From contig NZ_FLLQ01000008.1 in the NCBI RefSeq assembly GCF_900088415.1, positions 1 to 64,000 of the forward strand: a stretch of 64,000 nt of DNA, read 5' to 3'. This document shows positions 43,901-53,332 of this stretch, piece after piece. Below the pieces are notes generated by a model. That model did not search any database, was not told the origin of the DNA, and saw only the letters and a list, made by a program, of their open reading frames with translations. Made by a program: the position numbers and the translations under genes. This stretch comes from Vibrio mediterranei. GTDB lineage: Bacteria; Pseudomonadota; Gammaproteobacteria; Enterobacterales; Vibrionaceae. The first letter of the stretch is position 1; each line of letters opens with the position of its first letter.

Positions 43901-45508
43901 GATGATTGGATCGGTGCGACTCGTCACTCAACGCCAGGAGTTGGCTTGATTTCACCACCACCACACCACGATATCTACTCAATCGAAGATTTGGCACAGC
44001 TGATCTACGACTTGAAAAACGCTAACCGCGCGGGTCGCGTTAACGTGAAGCTAGTATCAGAAGCAGGTGTAGGTACTATCGCCTCAGGTGTTGCAAAAGC
44101 GAAAGCTGACGTTGTCCTGATTGCGGGCTTCGACGGTGGTACTGGTGCTTCACCAATGTCTTCAATTCGCCATACAGGGCTTCCTTGGGAGCTTGGTTTG
44201 GCAGAAACACACCAAACGCTTCTGAAGAACGGTCTACGTAACCGTATCGTGGTTCAATCTGATGGTCAGATGAAAACGCCACGTGACCTTGCGGTAGCAA
44301 CTCTACTTGGTGCTGAAGAATGGGGCGTCGCAACCGCAGCGCTTGTGGTTGAAGGCTGTATCATGATGCGTAAGTGTCATAAGAACACCTGCCCTGTGGG
44401 TATCGCAACACAAAACAAAACACTACGTGAGCGCTTCGATGGTCGCGTAGAAGATGTTGTTACCTTCTTCCAATACATGGCTGAAGGCTTACGTGAAGTG
44501 ATGGCTGAACTTGGTTTCCGCACTATCGATGAGATGGTGGGTCAATCTCACAAACTAAAAGTTCGTGAAGATATTGGTCACTGGAAATATAAGAACCTCG
44601 ACCTAACACCTGTACTACATATTGAACAGGCTCGTGAGCAAGATGGCGTTTACAACCAAACGGAACAAAACCACAACCTAGAACAGGTTCTGGACCGTAA
44701 GTTAATTCAAGCAGCGATTCCAGCACTTGAGAAGGGCGAAGCCGTAAATGCTGAGTTCCCTATCATCAACACCGACCGTTCAGCTGGTACCATGCTGTCG
44801 AATGAGATTTCTAAAGTCTACAAGGACCAAGGTCTACCTCAACCAATGAACGTGAAGTTCACTGGCAGCGCAGGTCAATCATTCGGCGCTTTCCTTGCTA
44901 AAGGCGTTAAGTTTGAAGTGGAAGGCGATGCGAACGACTACTGGGGTAAAGGTCTGTCAGGCGGTACGTTAGTACTCTACCCTGATGCGAAATCAACGAT
45001 TGTCGCTGAAGATAACATCGTGGTTGGTAACGTATGTTTCTACGGTGCAACGTCTGGTGAATCCTTCATTCGCGGTATGGCTGGTGAGCGTTTCTGTGTA
45101 CGTAACTCTGGTGCTAAAGTCGTTGTTGAAGGTGTCGGTGACCACGGTTGTGAATACATGACTGGCGGTGCGGCCATCATCCTTGGTTCGACAGGACGTA
45201 ACTTTGCGGCTGGTATGAGTGGCGGTGTTGCCTACGTTTGGGATACAGCGGGTGATTTTGAAACCAAGCTAAACCCTGAATTGGTCGACCTAGACCCAAT
45301 CGAACAAGAAGATCGCGAACTACTTAAAGATATGCTGACTAAGCATGTAGAGTTCACAGGAAGTGAAGTCGCTCAGTCGTTCTTAGATAACTTTGAAGTA
45401 AGCCTAGCGTCACTCGTTAAGGTTATGCCGCGTGATTACAAAGCGGTACTTCAAAAGCGCAAAGCAGAAGCTGAGCAAGCTCAAACGGAAGAAGTGGAGG
45501 CAGTATAA
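40961..45508 (+). CDS. gltB: Glutamate synthase (NADPH) large subunit, first copy
   Basis: The alpha subunit of GOGAT transfers the amide of glutamine to 2-oxoglutarate. I start at 40961 (MVDREQNTQGLYTPELEHDAC), where GGAAGGAAG gives a strong ribosome binding site; this yields 1515 residues. The N-terminal amidotransferase nucleophile is C21, exposed after removal of a propeptide. A central domain, the FMN-binding synthase domain (about 830-1200, with GEGGEDPTRFERK and HDIYSIEDLAQLI) and the C-terminal GXGXG beta-helix follow. 3Fe-4S cysteines are C1133, C1139 and C1144 (C-x5-C-x4-C). It differs clearly from the E. coli-like second copy at 47349 and overlaps gltD by one base. Confidence 0.96.
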   Translation: MVDREQNTQGLYTPELEHDACGIGFVAHLKNRKSHEVVTQALDMLARMEHRGGQGCDPCSGDGAGILLQKPHEFLLEEAVKLGIKLPSFEKYGVGVVLFPKDEHKRAQCRDILERNAQRLELEVIGYRVLPTDNSMIGADPLSTEPQFEHVFVSGGPGCTPEELERKLYVLRNYTVRVCLESVSNIGDDFYINSMSYKTLVYKGQLTTEQVPQYFLDLQNPTMVTALALVHSRFSTNTFPKWRLAQPFRYIAHNGEINTVRGNLNWMKAREAIIESDLFTQAEIDMLLPICQEGSSDSSNFDMALELLVLSGRSLPHALMMMIPEAWQENKNMDPARRAFYQYHANVMEPWDGPASVCFTDGVQVGATLDRNGLRPSRYTVTKDDFLVMASESGVVDIEPENVEFRGRLQPGRIFVADLEQGRIISDEEVKDGIASAQPYQKWVEENLLSLKKLPDASNEFSQPSPEKLLHKQQAFGVSSEEVNEIIVPMAKDGKEPLSAMGADWPLAILSHQSQHLSNYFKQLFAQVTNPPIDPIRERMVMSLNTYLGKDQNLLSESPEHCQKVELESPVLSNSELEKLRAIDNEHLQAKTLDIVFQASEDEGKLERALKRICQYAEDAVIDGYSIILLTDRAINSNHAAIPAMLAVGAVHHHLIRKGLRAKCDIVVETGDARETHHFATLVGYGANAVNPYLVIETMVELQRTKKLDPETSISELFENYRKSINGGLLKIFSKMGISTLQSYHGAQIFEALGISKSVVEKYFTGTVSRIQGLTIDDIAKEVLVRHRIGFPTREIPVQVLDVGGVYQWKQRGEKHLFNPETISLLQESTRNKDYSQFKKYAKAVDDQGDNAATLRSQLDFVKNPAGSIPVEEVEPIENILKRFATGAMSFGSISYEAHSTLAVAMNRIGAKSNSGEGGEDPTRFERKENGDWERSAIKQVASGRFGVTSYYLTNADELQIKMAQGAKPGEGGQLPGDKVDDWIGATRHSTPGVGLISPPPHHDIYSIEDLAQLIYDLKNANRAGRVNVKLVSEAGVGTIASGVAKAKADVVLIAGFDGGTGASPMSSIRHTGLPWELGLAETHQTLLKNGLRNRIVVQSDGQMKTPRDLAVATLLGAEEWGVATAALVVEGCIMMRKCHKNTCPVGIATQNKTLRERFDGRVEDVVTFFQYMAEGLREVMAELGFRTIDEMVGQSHKLKVREDIGHWKYKNLDLTPVLHIEQAREQDGVYNQTEQNHNLEQVLDRKLIQAAIPALEKGEAVNAEFPIINTDRSAGTMLSNEISKVYKDQGLPQPMNVKFTGSAGQSFGAFLAKGVKFEVEGDANDYWGKGLSGGTLVLYPDAKSTIVAEDNIVVGNVCFYGATSGESFIRGMAGERFCVRNSGAKVVVEGVGDHGCEYMTGGAAIILGSTGRNFAAGMSGGVAYVWDTAGDFETKLNPELVDLDPIEQEDRELLKDMLTKHVEFTGSEVAQSFLDNFEVSLASLVKVMPRDYKAVLQKRKAEAEQAQTEEVEAV

Positions 45509-46977
45509 TGGGTAAGCCTACTGGATTTTTAGAACATGGTCGCGAGCTTCCAAAGAAGCTCGACCCAGCCGTTCGTATTGAAGACAACAAAGAGTTCGTA
45601 CTAAACGAAGAGTTTGGCGACAAAATCAATACTCAGGCTTCTCGTTGTATGGATTGTGGCGTGCCGTTCTGCCACAGTGGTTGCCCAATCGGCAATATTA
45701 TCCCAGAGTTCAACGATGCCGTATATCGTGATAGCTGGGAAGAAGCTTGGAACATCCTAAGTTCTACTAACAACTTCCCTGAGTTTACAGGTCGCGTCTG
45801 TCCGTCTCCTTGTGAGAGTGCTTGTGTACTGGGTATTAACCAAGACCCTATCACTATCTGTAATATCGAGAAAACTATCGTTGAAACAGCATACCGCGAA
45901 GGTTATGCAAAACCGAAAACGCCACGTTCTCGTTCTGGTAAAACTGTTGCTATCATCGGTTCTGGCCCTGCTGGTCTCTCTGCCGCTGAACAGCTCAACA
46001 GTGCAGGTCACTCTGTGACTGTATTTGAACGCGATGAGAAAGTGGGTGGCCTACTTCGCTTCGGCATCCCAGATTTCAAACTGGGTATGGACATCATTGA
46101 CCGTAAGATCAATCTGATGGCAGAAGCTGGCGTTGAGTTTAAAGTAAACCAACATGTGGGCGTTGATGTTAATGCTCAGCAACTGCGCCAAGAGTTTGAT
46201 GTGGTGCTGTTAACAGGTGGCTCTACCGTTCCTCGTGACTTACCTGTTCCTGGACGTGAACTTAAAGGCGTACATTTCGCTATGGAGTTCCTTGCTCAGA
46301 ATAACCGTCGTGCTAACGATATGGATCTGAAAGGCGAAGAAATCCACGCTAAAGATAAGCACGTTGTGGTTATCGGTGGTGGCGATACAGGTTCTGACTG
46401 TGTGGGTACATCAAACCGTCACAAAGCGGCGAGTGTTACTCAGGTCGAAATCATGCCGATTCCACCAGAAAAACGCCCTGCGAATATGCCTTGGCCTCAA
46501 TACCCAATGATTATGAAAACAACCACTTCTCATGAAGAAGGCTGTGACCGTCATTGGAATATCCTGACAAAAGAATTCATCGGTAACGATGAAGGTCAAG
46601 TAACAGGTCTTCGTATTGCTGACATCGTATGGAAAGACGCTGCGCCAGGTGAACGCCCAAGTTTTGAAGAAGTGGCTAACTCTGAGCGTGTCATTCCTTG
46701 TGATATGGCATTCCTAGCAATGGGCTTCTTACACCCAGAACCAACGGGCGTATTAGCACAACTTGATATCAAACTGGATGAGCGAGGAAACGTAGCGTCA
46801 CAAGGTTTCCAAACCAACCAGCAAGGTGTTTTTGCCGCAGGTGATATGCGTACTGGTCAGTCTCTGGTCGTGCGTTGCATCAACGAGGGACGTGAGTGTG
46901 CACGTGCCATCGATGAATACCTTATGGGCAACACCAACCTTGAAGCGAAAGCAGATTCATTAATGCTTTCAGCCTAA
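45508..46977 (+). CDS. gltD: Glutamate synthase (NADPH) small subunit, first copy
   Basis: The beta subunit passes electrons from NADPH through FAD and 4Fe-4S clusters to the large subunit. The 489-residue protein has the N-terminal cysteine clusters CMDCGVPFCHSGCPIGN and GRVCPSPCESAC. The FAD motif IIGSGPAGLSAAEQLN lies near residue 150 and the NADPH motif VVIGGGDTGSDCVG near 290; AAGDMRTGQSLVV comes near the end. The ATG overlaps the gltB stop (TAATG). A terminator follows. Confidence 0.95.
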   Translation: MGKPTGFLEHGRELPKKLDPAVRIEDNKEFVLNEEFGDKINTQASRCMDCGVPFCHSGCPIGNIIPEFNDAVYRDSWEEAWNILSSTNNFPEFTGRVCPSPCESACVLGINQDPITICNIEKTIVETAYREGYAKPKTPRSRSGKTVAIIGSGPAGLSAAEQLNSAGHSVTVFERDEKVGGLLRFGIPDFKLGMDIIDRKINLMAEAGVEFKVNQHVGVDVNAQQLRQEFDVVLLTGGSTVPRDLPVPGRELKGVHFAMEFLAQNNRRANDMDLKGEEIHAKDKHVVVIGGGDTGSDCVGTSNRHKAASVTQVEIMPIPPEKRPANMPWPQYPMIMKTTTSHEEGCDRHWNILTKEFIGNDEGQVTGLRIADIVWKDAAPGERPSFEEVANSERVIPCDMAFLAMGFLHPEPTGVLAQLDIKLDERGNVASQGFQTNQQGVFAAGDMRTGQSLVVRCINEGRECARAIDEYLMGNTNLEAKADSLMLSA

Positions 46978-47031
46978 AGGTTGTCTGTCTGGTTACACCA
47001 ATAAGTAACTAACAGTATTCCTTCCTAATTT

Positions 47032-47056
47032 GGCCAGCAGTTTGCTGGCCTTTTTT
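47032..47056 (+). terminator. Rho-independent terminator of the first gltBD operon
   Basis: GGCCAGCA-GTT-TGCTGGCC plus six T, 55 bp after the gltD stop. It separates the two glutamate synthase operons. Confidence 0.92.
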
Positions 47057-47146
47057 GTGTCCGTCTTCATTGCAACCCCAACAAACTGTTAACCTTCTCA
47101 CTATTTCACAGCAATGACTTGTCACTTATCGCAGATAAATCGTTTG

Positions 47147-47187
47147 AATTTCTGAATCATACACAACAAATTTCTGAAAACTTGACC
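47147..47187 (+). promoter_or_regulatory. Direct repeat and possible promoter before the second gltB
   Basis: AATTTCTGAA occurs at 47147-47156 and again at 47169-47178, a 22-bp (two-turn) period. TTGACC (47182-47187) follows immediately, with a TATACG -10-like hexamer at 47203. This looks like an activator site abutting a -35 element. The rest of 47057-47348 is AT-rich; a small hairpin CTGTCA-GGA-TGACAG (47312-47326) lies 23 bp before the ATG. I do not know the regulator. Confidence 0.45.
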
Positions 47188-47348
47188 TTTATCGCCATAA
47201 GCTATACGTTGTGAGGTTCGTGAAAATAGAATAGATACAATTTGTTAAGTTTATAAATTCTAAAAATTTGACGCAAATAACAACAAAAAGTCATTAAAAA
47301 GCATTAATTTACTGTCAGGATGACAGCAAGCTCAAAGGGAGAAAGGCA

Positions 47349-50300
47349 ATGGCTCTTTACGATCCAAGTCTTGTAAAAGACAACTGTGGATTTGGTCTTA
47401 TTGCGCATATGCAAGGTCAGCCCAGCCACAAACTGGTTCGCACCGCAATCTCAGCATTAGACCGCATGACTCACCGTGGCGGTATCAACTCAGATGGAAA
47501 AACAGGCGACGGATGTGGCCTACTACTCCAAAAACCGGATTCTTATTTTAAACTCATCGCAGAAGAAAATGGTTGGAACCTTGGCAAACAATACGCCGTA
47601 GGCATGCTATTTCTTTCCAAAGACCCGGTAAAAGCGCAGTCAGCGAAAGATATCATCAACCAAGAATTGTCACAGGAAACACTCACTGTTTCCGGTTGGC
47701 GAGACGTTCCTACCAATGATGACGTACTTGGTCCAATCGCACTGAGCTCGGTACCTAACATCGTTCAAGTCTTTATTTCTGCACCCGCAGGTTGGCGTGA
47801 ACAAGATGTTGAACGACGCTTATATATAGCCAAACGTCGCATTGAAAAGCGCATCATCGATGATGAAGATTTCTATATTTGTAGCTTATCGACGCAAGTG
47901 ATCGTCTACAAAGGGCTGTGCATGCCAGCTGATCTTCCACGCTTCTATCTCGATCTTGCTGATCTCCGCATGGAGTCATCGATCTGCCTATTCCACCAAC
48001 GTTTCTCAACGAATACTCAACCTCGCTGGCCATTAGCACAGCCATTCAGATATTTGGCGCACAATGGTGAGATCAATACTATTGAGGGGAATAGACAATG
48101 GGCAAAAGCGCGTGCCTACAAGTTCGCATCACCGCTCCTGCCTGACTTACAAACAGCTGCACCATTCGTGAATGAGACTGGCTCAGATTCATCCAGCTTA
48201 GATAACATGCTGGATCTGTTCCTGTCTGGAGGTATGGATATCTTCCGTGCCATGCGTATGCTTGTGCCACCAGCATGGCAAAATCACCCAGATATGGATC
48301 CTGATTTGCGTGCCTTCTATGACTTCAACTCCAAACACATGGAGCCATGGGATGGACCCGCTGGGATCGTATTATCAGATGGTCGCTATGCCGCATGTAA
48401 CCTAGATAGAAACGGCCTACGTCCAGCGCGTTACGTGATTACCAAAGACAATTTGATTACCTTAGCGTCTGAAGTGGGTATCTGGGACTACGCGCCTGAT
48501 GAAGTTGCAGAGAAAGGTCGTGTTGGCCCCGGCGAGCTGCTTGTTGTCGATACTCAACAAGGTGAGCTATGGCATTCAGAAGACATAGATAACGATCTAA
48601 AGAGCCGTCATCCTTACCGAGAGTGGATGGAAAACAACGTCCACAAACTGACCTCCTTTAGTGAATTACCGGACGACCAAGTCGGAGCTCGCAGTTTTGA
48701 TGAACCCCTGCTGAAAACCTATCAAAAGCAGTTCGCTATGACGAACGAAGAGACGGATCAGGTATTACGTGTTTTAGGTGATATGGGCCAAGAAGCCGTC
48801 GGCTCTATGGGTGATGATACCCCAATGGCAGTCCTCTCTTCTAAAGAGCGCTTGGTCACCGACTATTTCCGTCAGAAATTTGCTCAGGTCACCAACCCAC
48901 CAATTGATCCACTGCGCGAAAAGCATGTGATGTCATTGGCGACCAGTGTTGGTCAAGAGATGAATGTATTTTGTGAGACCGATGGTCACGCTTATCGAGT
49001 CACATTCGACTCTCCAGTACTCCTTTACTCTGATATGCAGCAACTGTTAGAGCTGAGTGATAAGCACTATCGCAATACTATTTTGGACATTAATTACGAC
49101 CCAAATGAGAAAGATCTCAAGCAAGCTCTGCTTGACCTTTGCGATAGTGCCGAGAGCGTCATCAAGCAAGGAACCGTTTTATTGGTTCTTTCAGATCGAG
49201 CTCTAGTCAAAGGAAAACTACCTATTCCGGCAGCAATGGCCGTCGGCGCGGTGCAAACTCGTTTAATCGAAGCCAACTTACGTTGTGACGCCAATATTAT
49301 CGTTGAAACTGCAACGGCCCGAGACCCTCACCAATTTGCTGTATTGCTTGGTTTCGGCGCTACGGCTATCTACCCTTATTTGGCCTATGAAGCACTTGGT
49401 AAACTGATCGATGATGGTGCTATTGATAAGTGCTACCGAGACGTGATGCAAAACTATCAATACGGTATCAATAAAGGTCTGTATAAAATTATGTCCAAAA
49501 TGGGTATTTCCACCGTTGCCTCCTATCGCTGCTCTCAGCTGTTCGAAGCCGTTGGTCTGCACACCAATATCGTCGATCTTTGCTTCAAGGGAGTGACTAC
49601 TCGTATACAAGGTGCAAACTTCGAAGACTTCCAACAAGACCTGTTTAATCTTTCTAGAAAAGCATGGGCTAAACGCAAGCCTGTCGAGCACGGTGGACTA
49701 CTAAAATATGTTCATGACGGCGAATACCACGCCTACAACCCAGATGTTGTTGGTACGCTGCAAAAAGCAGTGAAAAGTGGTGAATCATCTGATTATCAGA
49801 CGTTTGCCAAACAAGTAAATGAACGTCCTGTGTCTATGCTGCGCGATATGATGGCGCTTAAAAAGTCAGACTCACCACTGGCACTAGACAAAGTCGAGCC
49901 GAATGCAGAGCTGTATAAACGTTTCGACTCTGCTGCAATGTCCATTGGTGCTTTAAGCCCAGAAGCTCATGAAGCACTGGCCATGGCGATGAATAAGCTT
50001 GGCGGATATTCTAATTCAGGTGAAGGTGGCGAAGATCCGCGTCGATTTGGCACTAATCGTAACTCTCGCATTAAACAAATCGCCTCTGGACGTTTTGGTG
50101 TCACGCCGCACTATTTGACCAATGCCGATGTGTTGCAAATCAAAGTGGCTCAAGGCGCTAAACCCGGTGAAGGCGGACAGCTTCCTGGCCATAAAGTGAC
50201 AGCGGAGATTGCCAAACTGCGCCATTCAGTACAAGGTGTTACCTTGATTTCCCCACCTCCTCACCACGATATCTATTCTATTGAGGATTTAGCACAGCTG

Positions 50301-51812
50301 ATTTTCGACCTTAAACAAGTCAACCCAAATGCGCTCGTGTCAGTTAAGTTGGTGTCTGAGCCGGGAGTTGGCACTATCGCAACAGGAGTAGCAAAAGCCT
50401 ACGCCGACCTTATCACTATTTCCGGCTACGATGGCGGCACTGCGGCGAGTCCACTAACGTCGGTCAAATACGCAGGTTGTCCTTGGGAACTCGGTCTGGC
50501 TGAAACTCAACAAGCTCTTGTTGCCAACAACTTAAGACACAAGATTCGTCTTCAAGTTGATGGAGGTCTTAAAACAGGGCTTGATGTAGTCAAAGCTGCA
50601 ATTTTAGGTGCGGAAAGCTTTGGATTTGGTACTGCACCAATGGTGGCTATGGGTTGTAAGTTCTTACGTATTTGTCACTTGAATAACTGTGCCACGGGCG
50701 TAGCCACTCAGGATGAGACCTTACGAAAAGAGTACTTTAAGGGCTTACCTGAAATGGTGGTCAACTACTTCACAGGTCTTGCTGATGAAGTAAGAGAGTT
50801 ACTCGCTCAGTTAGGAGTAGAGAAGCTTACTGATCTTATCGGTCGTACTGACCTGCTCGAGAGTCTCGAAGGTATGACCGCGAAACAAGCCAAGCTTGAC
50901 CTGTCGAATATCTTGGAGGCCCCTATCTCTCCTCTTTCGCTGCCTTTGTACTGGACAGAGCCAAATCAGCCGTTCGATAAAGCACTGCTAAACCAAAAGA
51001 TTGTCGAAGAAACACAAGCTGCGGTCGAGGCTAAATCAGGTGGTAGCTTCTACTTTGATATCCGTAATACCGATCGCTCTGCAGGAGCGAGACTCTCAGG
51101 TGAAGTCGCCAAACGTTATGGCAACCAGGGAATGGCGAGTCGCCCTATTAAGCTTTACCTCGATGGTACAGCGGGTCAGTCTCTTGGGGTATGGAACGCG
51201 GGTGGTGTTGAAATCTATCTAACCGGTGATGCTAACGACTATGTAGGCAAAGGCATGGCTGGCGGTAAGCTGGTCGTGAAGCCGCATGTCGGTACAACAT
51301 TCACTTGTAATGAGGCCACTATCATTGGTAACACCTGTTTATATGGCGCCACTGGCGGTAAGTTGTTCGCCGCAGGGACCGCTGGCGAGCGTTTTGGTGT
51401 CCGTAACTCAGGCACGATTGCAGTTATCGAAGGTGCAGGTGACAACGCTTGTGAGTATATGACTGGTGGCATTGTGGCGATTCTAGGAGCAACAGGCGTG
51501 AACTTCGGTGCCGGTATGACGGGCGGCTTTGCCTATGTGATGGATACTAACGAGGACTTTGAAGGGCGTGTGAACACCGAATCTGTCGAAGCTATCTCTT
51601 TATCCGATCTCTATATTCACCAAGAACACCTTCGTGGACTGATTGCCGAGCATTTAGAAGAAACCGGCTCTGTGCATGCTGAGAATATTCTGGCGAACTT
51701 TGATGAATGGATTCCAAAGTTCTACCTAGTCAAACCAAAAGCTGCGGATTTACGCACACTACTTGGTCATCAAAGCAGAAGCGCCGCTGAGCTGCGCGTT
51801 CAAGCACAATAA
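47349..51812 (+). CDS. gltB: Glutamate synthase (NADPH) large subunit, second copy (E. coli type)
   Basis: A second GOGAT alpha subunit of 1487 residues, very close in its motifs to E. coli GltB (MALYDPSLVKDNCGFGLIAH). The amidotransferase nucleophile is C13, so the propeptide is shorter than in the first copy. The FMN domain (GEGGEDPRRFGTNRNSRIK, HDIYSIEDLAQLIFDL) and the 3Fe-4S cysteines in CKFLRICHLNNCATG (C-x5-C-x4-C) are intact, as is the C-terminal GXGXG region. The start has GGGAGAAAGG upstream. It is separated from the first operon by a terminator and 290 bp, so it is independently transcribed. Confidence 0.96.
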   Translation: MALYDPSLVKDNCGFGLIAHMQGQPSHKLVRTAISALDRMTHRGGINSDGKTGDGCGLLLQKPDSYFKLIAEENGWNLGKQYAVGMLFLSKDPVKAQSAKDIINQELSQETLTVSGWRDVPTNDDVLGPIALSSVPNIVQVFISAPAGWREQDVERRLYIAKRRIEKRIIDDEDFYICSLSTQVIVYKGLCMPADLPRFYLDLADLRMESSICLFHQRFSTNTQPRWPLAQPFRYLAHNGEINTIEGNRQWAKARAYKFASPLLPDLQTAAPFVNETGSDSSSLDNMLDLFLSGGMDIFRAMRMLVPPAWQNHPDMDPDLRAFYDFNSKHMEPWDGPAGIVLSDGRYAACNLDRNGLRPARYVITKDNLITLASEVGIWDYAPDEVAEKGRVGPGELLVVDTQQGELWHSEDIDNDLKSRHPYREWMENNVHKLTSFSELPDDQVGARSFDEPLLKTYQKQFAMTNEETDQVLRVLGDMGQEAVGSMGDDTPMAVLSSKERLVTDYFRQKFAQVTNPPIDPLREKHVMSLATSVGQEMNVFCETDGHAYRVTFDSPVLLYSDMQQLLELSDKHYRNTILDINYDPNEKDLKQALLDLCDSAESVIKQGTVLLVLSDRALVKGKLPIPAAMAVGAVQTRLIEANLRCDANIIVETATARDPHQFAVLLGFGATAIYPYLAYEALGKLIDDGAIDKCYRDVMQNYQYGINKGLYKIMSKMGISTVASYRCSQLFEAVGLHTNIVDLCFKGVTTRIQGANFEDFQQDLFNLSRKAWAKRKPVEHGGLLKYVHDGEYHAYNPDVVGTLQKAVKSGESSDYQTFAKQVNERPVSMLRDMMALKKSDSPLALDKVEPNAELYKRFDSAAMSIGALSPEAHEALAMAMNKLGGYSNSGEGGEDPRRFGTNRNSRIKQIASGRFGVTPHYLTNADVLQIKVAQGAKPGEGGQLPGHKVTAEIAKLRHSVQGVTLISPPPHHDIYSIEDLAQLIFDLKQVNPNALVSVKLVSEPGVGTIATGVAKAYADLITISGYDGGTAASPLTSVKYAGCPWELGLAETQQALVANNLRHKIRLQVDGGLKTGLDVVKAAILGAESFGFGTAPMVAMGCKFLRICHLNNCATGVATQDETLRKEYFKGLPEMVVNYFTGLADEVRELLAQLGVEKLTDLIGRTDLLESLEGMTAKQAKLDLSNILEAPISPLSLPLYWTEPNQPFDKALLNQKIVEETQAAVEAKSGGSFYFDIRNTDRSAGARLSGEVAKRYGNQGMASRPIKLYLDGTAGQSLGVWNAGGVEIYLTGDANDYVGKGMAGGKLVVKPHVGTTFTCNEATIIGNTCLYGATGGKLFAAGTAGERFGVRNSGTIAVIEGAGDNACEYMTGGIVAILGATGVNFGAGMTGGFAYVMDTNEDFEGRVNTESVEAISLSDLYIHQEHLRGLIAEHLEETGSVHAENILANFDEWIPKFYLVKPKAADLRTLLGHQSRSAAELRVQAQ

Positions 51813-51830
51813 TTGGAAGGAGCCAGAATT

Positions 51831-53243
51831 ATGAGCCAGAACGTATACCAATTTATTGATGTGAACCGCGTCGACCCGGCTAAAAAGCCGCTCAAGGTTC
51901 GCAAAATTGAGTTTGTAGAGATTTACGAACCCTTTACGAAACAACAAGCAACCGCTCAAGCAGACCGATGTCTTGACTGTGGTAACCCTTATTGTGAGTG
52001 GAAATGCCCCGTTCACAACTATATCCCTCAATGGCTTAAGCTGGCGAATGAGGGACGAATCATTGAAGCTGTCGAGCTATCACATCAAACCAACAGTCTA
52101 CCTGAAGTCTGCGGACGAGTTTGTCCACAAGATCGCCTTTGTGAAGGCTCGTGTACACTCAATGAAGATTTTGGTGCCGTTACTATAGGTAATGTCGAGA
52201 AATACATTACCGACAAAGCCTTTGAAATGGGCTGGAAGCCGGATATGTCCCATGTGGAGTGGACGGACAAGAAGGTGGCTATCATAGGTGCAGGCCCGGC
52301 GGGACTCGCCGCTGCAGATATCCTAGTTCGCAATGGTGTTAAGCCCGTTGTCTTTGACCGCTACCCAGAAATCGGCGGACTGCTGACATTCGGTATCCCA
52401 TCGTTCAAGTTGGAAAAGGATGTCATGTTAAACCGACGTCGAATCTTTAGCGAAATGGGCGTCGAGTTTCAGCTCAATACTGAAGTGGGCAAAGATATCG
52501 ACATGGCAACACTAGTCAGAGACTATGATGCAGTATTTTTAGGTGTCGGCACTTATAAAAACATGCGGGCAGGTCTGACAAATGAAGAGGCTCCTGGTGT
52601 ATTTGATGCCCTACCATTTTTGATTTCCAACACCTACAAAGTTATGGAGTTGGAAGCCTCTGATCCTTTCATTGATATGAAAGGTAAAAAAGTGGTCGTT
52701 CTTGGTGGTGGTGATACAGCTATGGACTGTGTCAGAACGTCTATTCGCCAAGGAGCTAGTAGCGTTGTCTGTGCTTATCGACGAGATGAGGCTAACATGC
52801 CGGGCTCCCGACGCGAGGTAAAAAATGCTCGTGAAGAAGGCGTGAACTTTATGTTCAACTTGCAGCCTCTAGGCATAGAGGTGGATGCCAATGGCAACAC
52901 ATGCGGCGTTAAAGTAGTGAAAACGGCACTAGGTGAGCCCGATGAGGCTGGTCGTCGTCGTCCAGAACCAGTAGAAGGCAGTGAACACGTTCTTGCCGCT
53001 GATGCTGTTATCATGGCGTTCGGTTTTCAACCGCACCAGATGTCATGGCTTGAACCTCACGGTGTAGAACTCGATCAATGGGGACGGATCAAAGCTCCAG
53101 CCTCTCAAGAATTTATGTATCAGACGACCAATGAGAAGATCTTCGCTGGTGGTGATGCAGTTCGTGGTTCAGATCTCGTGGTTACTGCCATTGACGAAGG
53201 GCGCAAAGCGGCAGAAGGCATACTAGACTTCTTAGAGGTCTAA
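51831..53243 (+). CDS. gltD: Glutamate synthase (NADPH) small subunit, second copy (E. coli type)
   Basis: The 470-residue beta subunit starts at 51831 (MSQNVYQFIDVNRVDPAKKP), eight bases after GGAAGGAG and nearly identical to the start of E. coli GltD. An upstream in-frame start would overlap the ribosome binding site. Cysteine clusters are CLDCGNPYCEWKCPVHN and CGRVCPQDRLCEGSC. FAD motif IIGAGPAGLAAADILV and NADPH motif VVLGGGDTAMDCVRT are present. It lies 18 bp after the second gltB. It is distinctly different from the small subunit at 45508. Confidence 0.96.
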   Translation: MSQNVYQFIDVNRVDPAKKPLKVRKIEFVEIYEPFTKQQATAQADRCLDCGNPYCEWKCPVHNYIPQWLKLANEGRIIEAVELSHQTNSLPEVCGRVCPQDRLCEGSCTLNEDFGAVTIGNVEKYITDKAFEMGWKPDMSHVEWTDKKVAIIGAGPAGLAAADILVRNGVKPVVFDRYPEIGGLLTFGIPSFKLEKDVMLNRRRIFSEMGVEFQLNTEVGKDIDMATLVRDYDAVFLGVGTYKNMRAGLTNEEAPGVFDALPFLISNTYKVMELEASDPFIDMKGKKVVVLGGGDTAMDCVRTSIRQGASSVVCAYRRDEANMPGSRREVKNAREEGVNFMFNLQPLGIEVDANGNTCGVKVVKTALGEPDEAGRRRPEPVEGSEHVLAADAVIMAFGFQPHQMSWLEPHGVELDQWGRIKAPASQEFMYQTTNEKIFAGGDAVRGSDLVVTAIDEGRKAAEGILDFLEV

Positions 53244-53295
53244 CACCAGACACGCCATTCCGATCTTCATCAATCAGAATGACCATTGTTTTCTT

Positions 53296-53320
53296 AGCCC
53301 AGCCTAGCTGGGCTTTTGTT
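53296..53320 (+). terminator. Rho-independent terminator of the second gltBD operon
   Basis: AGCCCAGC-CTA-GCTGGGCT followed by TTTGTTT, 52 bp after the gltD stop. Confidence 0.88.
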
Positions 53321-53332
53321 TAAGGGATGATT

